Assembly: GCA_017308115.1 (NCBI GenBank)
Contig: JAFKFS010000040.1
Location: 1 to 33,948, forward strand
Origin: Bordetella sp.
GTDB taxonomy: Bacteria > Pseudomonadota > Alphaproteobacteria > Caulobacterales > Caulobacteraceae
Direction of reading: 5' to 3'
Length of the DNA stretch: 33,948 nt
Shown here: piece by piece, positions 28,350 through 33,948 of the stretch
Layout: the number at the start of each line of letters is the position of its first letter
Position numbering within the stretch: the first letter of the stretch is position 1
Notes under the pieces: generated by a model
The model's database searches: none
Seen by the model: only the letters and a program-made list of their open reading frames with translations
Told to the model about the DNA's origin: nothing
Position numbers and translations under genes: made by a program

Positions 28350-29486
28350 TTACGCGACTTCCTTTGCGCGCTCTCGCAGGCGCGCCCTATGCTTGTCCCA
28401 GGCCGCGACCCAAGCGTCGGCGAAGCGGGTCCAGTCAGCCTCGGTCGTGCCCCAGCCGCCGGAGACGCGCACGCCCCCGGTCGCCAGGTGATGCAGGCCC
28501 ATGGCGCTGATCGCCTTGGACGGCTTGACCTTGCCCGAGGAGCAGGCCGATCCGGCCGAGACCATGACCCCGGCCAGATCGAGGGTGATCAGTTGTTGCG
28601 GGCTGTCCCAGCCCTCGACCGCCATGAACAGGGTGTTGGGCAGGCGCTCGACGGCGCCGCCGATGATGACGGCCCCGGCCGCCTTGACGCGCGCCTCGGC
28701 CGCGTCGCGCCAGGCGACGTGGGCCATGGCGGCGTCCAGATCGCGGGCGGCGCAGTCGGCGGCGACGCCGAAGCCGGCGATCCCCGGCGTATTCTCGGTC
28801 CCGGCGCGCAAGCCGCGCTCCTGCCCGGCGCCGTGCAGGATGCGAACGGCCGAAACGCCGTCCTTCATCACCAGCGCGCCGACGCCCTGCGGCCCGCCCA
28901 GCTTGTGCCCCGAGAGGGTCAGGCTATCAGCGCCCAGGGCGCGCATCTTCACGGGAATCTTGCCCGCCGACTGGATGGCGTCGACATGCAGCCAGCCCCC
29001 CGCCGCGCGGACCCGCTTCGCCGCCTCGGCGATCGGCTGGATCACGCCGCTTTCATTGTTGGCGTGATGGATGGCGACGACCGCGCGGCCCGGACGCGCC
29101 AGCACATCGGCCAGCCAGTCCAGATCGACCACGCCGTCGGCGTCCACCGGCAGGACCTCGACCGGAACGCCGCTGACCGCTGCGGCCTCGGCCACGCAGG
29201 GGTGTTCGGTGGCGCCGACGATCAGGCGCTCGCAGCCGGCCGCCAGGGCGCTATGGATCGCCTGGGCGTTGGCCTCGGTCCCGCCCGAGGAGAAGACGAT
29301 CGCGGTCGGATCGGCGCCGACCAGATCGGCCACCTGGGCGCGCGCCGTCTCGACGCGCGCGCGCGCGCGGCGCCCGGCGGCGTGAACCGCCGACGGATTT
29401 CCGTTGTCCGCCAAGGCCCTGGCCATGACTTCCTGAACCTCTGGACGAACCAGGCCCGAGGCGTTGTAATCTAGATAGACGCTCAC
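28350..29486 (-). CDS. Group I cysteine desulfurase (IscS/NifS-like) of the suf operon
   Basis: A 378 aa PLP enzyme distinct from the SufS four genes downstream. The family start is VYLDYNASGLVRPEV. The PLP lysine lies in LSGHKLGGPQGVGAL, the histidine in AIHHANNESGVIQP, and the catalytic cysteine is C315 in SACSSGKVKPS, on the longer loop of group I enzymes. The start codon is GTG at 29486, supported by GGAGG 8 nt upstream and by a GTGA overlap with the iscR stop. It supplies sulfur to Fe-S clusters and perhaps to tRNA thiolation. A (CG)8 run within the RRARARVE codons is noted separately. Two desulfurases in one suf operon is usual in Caulobacterales. Confidence 0.93.
   Translation of the reverse strand: MSVYLDYNASGLVRPEVQEVMARALADNGNPSAVHAAGRRARARVETARAQVADLVGADPTAIVFSSGGTEANAQAIHSALAAGCERLIVGATEHPCVAEAAAVSGVPVEVLPVDADGVVDLDWLADVLARPGRAVVAIHHANNESGVIQPIAEAAKRVRAAGGWLHVDAIQSAGKIPVKMRALGADSLTLSGHKLGGPQGVGALVMKDGVSAVRILHGAGQERGLRAGTENTPGIAGFGVAADCAARDLDAAMAHVAWRDAAEARVKAAGAVIIGGAVERLPNTLFMAVEGWDSPQQLITLDLAGVMVSAGSACSSGKVKPSKAISAMGLHHLATGGVRVSGGWGTTEADWTRFADAWVAAWDKHRARLRERAKEVA
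29354..29369. repeat. (CG)8 dinucleotide tract inside the desulfurase gene
   Basis: Sixteen bases of strictly alternating C and G fall in codons for alternating Arg and Ala. Such tracts can slip during replication or take up left-handed DNA, and a two-base slip would break the reading frame. In GC-rich coding DNA it may simply reflect Arg-Ala codon choice. Confidence 0.8.
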
Positions 29487-29950
29487 GCCGCCGCCTCCAT
29501 CGAGGGGTTCGCAGCCTGTCCCATGCGGGCCCGGCCCGTCCGCTTCTCGATCACATCGGCCAGGCTGACGCTCGAGAGATAGCGATGGATCTCGGCCCCG
29601 AGGTCCTCCCACAGATCGTGGGTGATGCAGCGGACCCCGCCCGTCATGCATCCGCGCGGCGTGCCGTGAGCGGCGCAGCGCGTGGCCCGGATCGGCTCAT
29701 CGACGGCCAGGACGATATCGGCCACCACGGTGTCCTCCGCCCGCCCGGCCAGGCGATAACCGCCCCCCGGCCCGCGAACGCTCTTCACCAGCCCGCCCTT
29801 GCGCAGGCGCGCGAAGAGCTGCTCCAGATAGCTGAGCGAGATTTCCTGACGTGCGGCGATCTCGGCCAGGGAGACGGCCCGATCCGATCCGTTCTTCGCC
29901 AGATCGGCCATCGCCATGACGGCGTAACGTCCCTTGGTCGACAGACGCAT
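29483..29950 (-). CDS. iscR: Rrf2-family Fe-S regulator IscR
   Basis: A 155 aa Rrf2 regulator. The winged helix opens MRLSTKGRYAVMAMADLA and continues with ISLSYLEQLFARLRKGGLVKS and RGPGGGYRL. The cluster-binding site has C92, C101 and C108, with H111 close by in CITHDLW. E. coli IscR uses C92, C98, C104 and H107, so the loop here is longer, as in alphaproteobacterial homologues. It is expected to bind [2Fe-2S] and repress its own operon when clusters are plentiful. It is the first gene of the suf run, and two adjacent palindromes cover its probable promoter. Confidence 0.93.
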   Translation of the reverse strand: MRLSTKGRYAVMAMADLAKNGSDRAVSLAEIAARQEISLSYLEQLFARLRKGGLVKSVRGPGGGYRLAGRAEDTVVADIVLAVDEPIRATRCAAHGTPRGCMTGGVRCITHDLWEDLGAEIHRYLSSVSLADVIEKRTGRARMGQAANPSMEAAA

Positions 29951-30031
29951 CCCAATACCTCAAAATTCTAACGCTTTGCGGGTCCGCTGTGCTAGACCCC
30001 CGGCCTCGCCGGCGAGCGCGTCGTGCAGGGG

Positions 30032-30064
30032 GGACTTAGAAAGTCCTACTTGCGCGGTCAAGTA
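30032..30064 (-). promoter_or_regulatory. Probable iscR-suf promoter with two stacked palindromic operators
   Basis: On the minus strand TTGACCG (complement of 30055-30061) is followed after 14 nt by TCTAAGTC (complement of 30033-30040), close to the Caulobacter consensus. A perfect palindrome GGACTT-AGA-AAGTCC (30032-30046) covers the -10. A second, TACTTG-N6-CAAGTA (30047-30064), covers the -35. GACT-N5-AGTC and ATACTTGAC resemble type 1 IscR sites of enterobacteria. The leader would be about 75 nt and contains the palindrome CTCGCCGGCGAG (30005-30016). The divergent hydrolase gene may share the region, with TATTAT at 30063-30068 as its possible -10. Confidence 0.6.
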
Positions 30065-30108
30065 TTATCCGCTCGCGAAACCTCTGTTGATCGTAGGGAC
30101 CGCGATCC

Positions 30109-30759
30109 ATGCCTGAAGTCATCCTGCCCGGCGCCGCCGGCCGCATCGAAGGCCGTTACTCGCCCGGCAAGCGCCCCGACGCGCCGATCGCCCTGATCCT
30201 GCACCCGCATCCCAAGGCGGGCGGGCATATGAACAACCCCGTCGCCCTGACGATGCATCAGCTGTTCGTTCAGCGCGGCTTCGCCACCCTGCGCTACAAT
30301 TCGCGGGGCGTGGGTAAGTCCCAGGGCGAGTTCGACAGCGCCATCGGCGAACTGGCCGACGCGGCCACGGCGCTGGACTGGCTGCAGGCCAACAACCCGG
30401 CCGCCACCCAGACCTGGGTCGCGGGCTATCAGTTCGGCGCCTACATCGGCATGCAGCTGCTGATGCGCCGCCCCGAGACCGACGGCTTCATCTCGGTGTC
30501 GCCGCCGTCGAACATCTATGACTTCAGCTTCCTGGCCCCCTGCCCGGCCTCGGGCCTGTTCCTGCACGGCACGGCCGACACCGTGGTTCCGCCCGCCGAG
30601 GTCGAGCGCGTGGTCAACAAGCTGCGGACCCAGAAGGGCATCGTCATCGACTATGAGCTGGAAGAGGGCGCGACCCACTTCTGGCAGGACCACATCGGGG
30701 CGGTCGAACGCCGCGTCGGCGCCTATCTGGACAAGCGCCTGGCCGAAAACCCGGCCTGA
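30109..30759 (+). CDS. Alpha/beta-hydrolase-fold protein lacking the nucleophile serine
   Basis: A 216 aa single-domain protein of the COG2945-like hydrolase group. The oxyanion region is LILHPHPKAGGHMNNPV, and FATLRYNSRGVGKSQGEFD follows. At the nucleophile elbow the sequence is AGYQFGAYIGMQLL: residue 108, normally Ser in G-x-S-x-G, is Gln (codon CAG at 30430-30432). The acid D157 (HGTADTVVPP) and H190 (GATHFWQDH) remain. It may be catalytically dead, or use another residue. It is divergent from iscR and could respond to the same operators. AGGGA sits about 10 nt before the ATG. Substrate unknown. Confidence 0.85.
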   Translation: MPEVILPGAAGRIEGRYSPGKRPDAPIALILHPHPKAGGHMNNPVALTMHQLFVQRGFATLRYNSRGVGKSQGEFDSAIGELADAATALDWLQANNPAATQTWVAGYQFGAYIGMQLLMRRPETDGFISVSPPSNIYDFSFLAPCPASGLFLHGTADTVVPPAEVERVVNKLRTQKGIVIDYELEEGATHFWQDHIGAVERRVGAYLDKRLAENPA

Positions 30760-30773
30760 CGGCCGGAAGATCA

Positions 30774-30796
30774 GCGCGGAGGCAGGGCCTCCGCGC
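30774..30796. terminator. Perfect GC-rich hairpin between convergent genes
   Basis: A perfect 10 bp stem, GCGCGGAGGC with GCCTCCGCGC, closes a 3 nt loop, 14 nt after the hydrolase stop. A smaller stem, CCGGCC-TGAC-GGCCGG at 30751-30766, holds the hydrolase stop codon in its loop. No U-tract follows on either strand. It sits between convergent genes, so a two-way terminator is plausible. The rest of the 162 nt gap (30760-30921) holds no clear gene. Confidence 0.5.
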
Positions 30797-30921
30797 GCAT
30801 CCGCCACAGGCACCAGACCACCCCGTCGCCAGGATCGATCCCGTCGTCGACAGGGAGATAAGGCGGCGCCAGAGAGGCCCGGTCCGCGAGGGCTTCAAGG
30901 CGCGGCGACGATGATCGTTGC

Positions 30922-31878
30922 TCAGTGCTCGCCTTCCGCCGCCGCCACGGCGGCGGGCCGGTGGGCGCGGACGCACCAGACGACGCTGACGATCATCAGG
31001 ATCATGGCGACGACCTCGATCACGGTCGGGCCGCGCCGCTCCCAGATGAAGCCGTAGATGAAGGCGAACAGGGTCTCGGACACGATCATCTGACCCAGCA
31101 TAGTCAAGGGCAGCAAGCGGCTGGCCTGGTTCCAGAAGGCGTTGCCGATCACAGAGGCGAAGATCGCCACCCCCGCGCTGACGCCGATCAGGCGCAGCCA
31201 GGCGTCGTCCGTCATGCCCTCCAGCATGAACAGCGAGGGGATGACCAGCGCCAGCGCCAGGGCCCCCGTGACCACGCCGGTCAGCAGCGACCACTCATGC
31301 GGGGTGACGTCGGGCAGGCGTCCCATCCAGCGGCTGTTGCCGACGGCGAAGGCGGTCCAGGACAGCAGGGCCGCCAGGGCGCAGCCGAGGCCGATCAGGG
31401 TGGCGGTCCCGCTTTGCGCCGCCGCGCCGCCGCCCTGGCTGAGCGACTCCCAGCCGATCAGGCCGACGGCCAGGGCCGCCACGGCGATGGGCGGCGCCAC
31501 GCGCGACAGCGGCGGCGCATCCTTGTCCCTCAGGCCCCACAGGGCCACCACCACAGGCACCATGCCGACGATCAGGGCCGAAGCCGCGACGCCGGCGTAA
31601 TGCACCCCGACCACCAGGAAGGCGAAATAGACCAGGTTTCCCGCCAGGCTCAGCCAGACCAGGGCGCCCCACGCCTTGCGCGTCAGCGCCGCCGTCGCCC
31701 GCCGCCAGCGCGGCGCGATCAGCAGGGCCGCGATCAGGCCGTAGGCGAGATAGCGCCCCGCCGTCAGCAGCAGCGGCGAGGCCTCCGGCACGACCTTGGG
31801 CGCGAGGAAGACCAGGCCCCACAGGGCCCCCGCCGCCAGACCGCCGGCGACGCCCCAGAAACGCGATGAAGCCGCCAA
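30922..31878 (-). CDS. EamA/DMT-family permease
   Basis: A 318 aa inner-membrane protein with about ten hydrophobic helices in two repeated halves, the drug/metabolite transporter fold (first half from GVAGGLAAGALWGLVFLAPKV; second from GLGCALAALLSWTAFAVGNSRW). Members export amino acids, metabolites or drugs; substrate unknown. The start codon is TTG at 31878, three bases after the anmK stop, with GGGAGAAGAG in the end of anmK as ribosome site. No nearby ATG fits. It is probably co-transcribed with anmK. A cell-wall-derived substrate would be a guess from that position only. Confidence 0.87.
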   Translation of the reverse strand: MAASSRFWGVAGGLAAGALWGLVFLAPKVVPEASPLLLTAGRYLAYGLIAALLIAPRWRRATAALTRKAWGALVWLSLAGNLVYFAFLVVGVHYAGVAASALIVGMVPVVVALWGLRDKDAPPLSRVAPPIAVAALAVGLIGWESLSQGGGAAAQSGTATLIGLGCALAALLSWTAFAVGNSRWMGRLPDVTPHEWSLLTGVVTGALALALVIPSLFMLEGMTDDAWLRLIGVSAGVAIFASVIGNAFWNQASRLLPLTMLGQMIVSETLFAFIYGFIWERRGPTVIEVVAMILMIVSVVWCVRAHRPAAVAAAEGEH

Positions 31879-31881
31879 CGC

Positions 31882-33021
31882 TTACTCTTCTCCCGGCTCA
31901 ACGATCCGGCCGCCGGTCATCGGCGCTGCGACTCCCGTCGTGCCAGGGAAGCTGATCGGCAGGCCCAGACGGCAGCGCGCGGCGAGAAAGGCGAAGGCCT
32001 CAGCCTCGATGGAGTCGCCGCGCCAGCCCTTGTCCTCCGCCGTCGAGACGGGGACGCCGACGCGCTCGCGGATGGCGGCCAGCAGCGCCGGATTATGGCG
32101 ACCGCCGCCGCAGACGACGATCTCCTTCGGCTGCTGCGAACAGCAGGCGACGCCCAGGGCCACGGCCTGCGCCGCGAAGGCGGTCAGGGTGGCGGCGGCG
32201 TCCTCCAGCGACAGTCCGGCCACGGGATCCAGCGAGAAATCGAACCGGTCCAGCGACTTCGGCCCGGTCGCGGCGAAATAGGGATGGGCCAGATAGGCGT
32301 CCAGCACGGCCCGATCAACCGTCCCGGCCGCCGCCAGACGGCCGCCCTCGTCCATGCGTTTTCCGGTGCGCGACTGGACCAGCAGATCGACCATGCCGTT
32401 GGCCGGGCCGGTGTCGAACGCCTCCAGCCCGCCGTCGGCGCGGATCAGGGTGATGTTGCCGACCCCGCCCAGGTTCAGCACGGCGACCGGCCCCTCCATC
32501 CCCGCCTTGCGGACCAGGGCGGCGTGATAGACGGGCGCCAGCGGCGCGCCCTGCCCGCCCGCCGCCACATCGGCGCTGCGGAAATCATAGGCGACGGGCA
32601 CGCCCAGTCCCTCGGCCACGCTGACGGCGTCGATCAGCTGGACGGTGCGGCCCGGCCGGTCGGGCGTCGGCGCCTCGTGCAACACGGTCTGGCCGTGGAC
32701 GCCGACCAGATCCAGCGCGCTGGACTTCACCCCGTTCACCGCCATGAAGCCGAGGGCGGCGGCCAGGTGCGCGTCGGCTACGGCCATGCGGGCGTCCTCG
32801 AAGCTGTCCGGCTCCTCCTCGTCGCGCGCCCAGTCGAAGGCGTCGTCGATGGCGTCCTCGATGACGGCGCGGGTCTCGCCGTCCAGCTTCATCTCTCCGG
32901 CCGGGCCGAAGGACAGGATGTCGTGGCCGTCCGTCTCGATCACCGCCATGTCCACGGCGTCGAGCGAGGTGCCGGTCATGAAGCCGAGCACGCGCAGGGT
33001 CTTTTTCGGGGAGGTCGTCAT
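31882..33021 (-). CDS. anmK: Anhydro-N-acetylmuramic acid kinase
   Basis: A 379 aa AnmK, which hydrolyses and phosphorylates 1,6-anhydroMurNAc to MurNAc-6-phosphate during cell-wall recycling. The N-terminal phosphate loop is GFMTGTSLDAVDMAV. Other family blocks are VGVHGQTVLHEAP, YDFRSADVAAGGQGAPLAPV, NLGGVGNITLI and FDTGPANGMVDLL, with VVCGGGRHNPALL near the C-terminus. Length is normal. It is divergent from tyrS, a frequent arrangement in alphaproteobacteria. No murQ or other recycling gene is visible in the window. Confidence 0.95.
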   Translation of the reverse strand: MTTSPKKTLRVLGFMTGTSLDAVDMAVIETDGHDILSFGPAGEMKLDGETRAVIEDAIDDAFDWARDEEEPDSFEDARMAVADAHLAAALGFMAVNGVKSSALDLVGVHGQTVLHEAPTPDRPGRTVQLIDAVSVAEGLGVPVAYDFRSADVAAGGQGAPLAPVYHAALVRKAGMEGPVAVLNLGGVGNITLIRADGGLEAFDTGPANGMVDLLVQSRTGKRMDEGGRLAAAGTVDRAVLDAYLAHPYFAATGPKSLDRFDFSLDPVAGLSLEDAAATLTAFAAQAVALGVACCSQQPKEIVVCGGGRHNPALLAAIRERVGVPVSTAEDKGWRGDSIEAEAFAFLAARCRLGLPISFPGTTGVAAPMTGGRIVEPGEE

Positions 33022-33047
33022 GGCGGCTTGACTGCCACGTCGGGCGC

Positions 33048-33075
33048 GACGTAGCTAGCGTCCATGATCGCGCAA
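33048..33075 (-). promoter_or_regulatory. Candidate anmK promoter
   Basis: On the minus strand TTGCGCG (complement of 33069-33075) is followed after 13 nt by GCTACGTC (complement of 33048-33055), 7 of 8 bases of the Caulobacter -10. The start would be near 33041, about 20 nt before the anmK ATG. On the plus strand TTGACTG at 33028 and GCTAGCGT at 33054 may form a tyrS promoter, with longer than usual spacing. Confidence 0.35.
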
Positions 33076-33201
33076 TCGGCCCTTTCCGCCGCCTATTACT
33101 ACGGCCTCTGCTAGAGAGCGGCCGCGATCCTTGCCGCCCTTCCCTCGGCGGCGTTATTTCCTCGGAAGACGGCCGCCGGTTCTGATGCTACGGACCCGAC
33201 C

Positions 33202-33948
33202 ATGACCGAGCCCACGACCCAGACCATTTCTGAAACCGCCTTCAAGTCGGACTTCCTGCGCCTGATGAAGGCGCGCGGCTATATCCACCAGATCACCCAC
33301 CCGGTCGAACTGGACGAGGCGGCGGCGTCGGGCGTGGTCACGGGCTATATCGGCTTCGATGCGACGGCTCCCAGCCTGCACGTCGGCCACCTGATCCAGA
33401 TCATGCTGCTGCGCCGCCTGCAGCAGGCCGGGCACAAGCCGATCGTCCTGATGGGCGGCGGCACGACCAAGGTCGGCGACCCCTCGTTCAAGGACACCCA
33501 ACGCCCCCTGCTGACCGAGGAAAAGATCGCCGAGAATATCGCCGGCATCAAAGGCGTGTTCGAGAAATTCCTGACCTTCGGCGACGGCCCGACCGACGCC
33601 ATCATGCTGGATAACGACGAGTGGCTGTCGCAGCTGGGCTACCTGCAGTTCCTGCGCGATTACGGGACCCACTTCACCATCAATCGGATGCTGAGCTTCG
33701 ACTCGGTCAAGCTGCGCCTTGATCGCGAGCAGCCGCTTACCTTCCTCGAGTTCAACTACATGCTGATGCAGGCGACCGACTTCCTGGAGCTGAACCGTCG
33801 CTATGGCTGTTCGCTGCAGATGGGCGGCTCTGACCAGTGGGGCAACATCATCAACGGCGTCGAACTGACCCGCAAGGTGGACCACAAGGCCGCCTTCGGC
33901 CTGACCACGCCGCTGCTGTCCACCGCCTCGGGCCAGAAGATGGGCAAG
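33202..33948 (+). CDS. tyrS: Tyrosyl-tRNA synthetase, 3' end beyond the window
   Basis: The first 249 residues of a class I tyrosyl-tRNA synthetase that charges tRNA-Tyr. The ATP-binding HIGH motif appears as HVGH at 60-63 in [11 protein letters not shown]. The tyrosine and tRNA-binding core includes [25 protein letters not shown] and [11 protein letters not shown]. The window ends at residues 246-249, KMGK, the start of the KMSKS-type loop. The 180 nt leader region contains a possible stem, CGGCGGC at about 33147 pairing with GCCGCCG before the ATG. Start chosen as the first ATG in frame; the ribosome site is weak. Confidence 0.95.
   Translation, partial: MTEPTTQTISETAFKSDFLRLMKARGYIHQITHPVELDEAAASGVVTGYIGFDATAPSLHVGHLIQIMLLRRLQQAGHKPIVLMGGGTTKVGDPSFKDTQRPLLTEEKIAENIAGIKGVFEKFLTFGDGPTDAIMLDNDEWLSQLGYLQFLRDYGTHFTINRMLSFDSVKLRLDREQPLTFLEFNYMLMQATDFLELNRRYGCSLQMGGSDQWGNIINGVELTRKVDHKAAFGLTTPLLSTASGQKMGK

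Noticed and set aside
33022-33201. Possible T-box or other riboswitch ahead of tyrS
   Set aside because: T-box leaders are not expected in alphaproteobacteria and no T-box core sequence is visible; there is only a loose GC stem.

Overview
The window is ordinary chromosome from a GC-rich alphaproteobacterium, most likely Caulobacteraceae and probably Brevundimonas. This rests on high GC with strong third-position bias, the alphaproteobacterial block ispDF / dusB-ntrYX-hfq-hflX, the iscR-desulfurase-sufBCDS-sufT-sufA operon, an anmK/tyrS divergent pair, and candidate promoters resembling the Caulobacter housekeeping consensus (TTGAC-N-GCTANA). The species assignment is inference. No phage, transposase, CRISPR, rRNA or tRNA was seen.

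Layout. 1-3.7 kb (minus): serS; a palindromic repeat pair; a cytochrome b561-YceI fusion and a YceI lipoprotein. 3.8-8.8 kb (plus): mutL, a GPH/MFS permease, mazG and a HAD phosphatase, the last three tightly packed. 8.8-18.5 kb (minus): dusB-ntrY-ntrX-dat-methyltransferase, then hfq-hflX-CPA1 antiporter. 18.6-20.6 kb (plus): ispDF and a PlsC-type acyltransferase. 20.6-30 kb (minus): one apparent eleven-gene run, iscR-cysteine desulfurase-sufB-sufC-sufD-sufS-sufT-sufA-metN-metI-metQ. 30.1 kb (plus): a divergent alpha/beta-hydrolase-fold protein. 30.9-33.0 kb (minus): anmK followed by an EamA permease. 33.2 kb to the end (plus): tyrS, cut by the window edge. Genes are packed with 1-4 nt stop/start overlaps, and no gene-free stretch exceeds about 300 nt.

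How the genes work together. The suf run makes Fe-S clusters: two PLP desulfurases supply sulfur, SufBCD is the scaffold, SufA and SufT carry or mature clusters, and IscR probably senses cluster status. A methionine importer follows one base after the sufA stop, which ties sulfur amino-acid uptake to Fe-S demand. The ntr block has dusB joined directly to ntrY, with no ntrBC where relatives carry it. The most useful leads are the suf-metNIQ linkage, the missing ntrBC, the stacked palindromes over the iscR promoter, and the hydrolase-fold protein whose nucleophile serine is replaced by glutamine. I found no clearly new multi-gene system.
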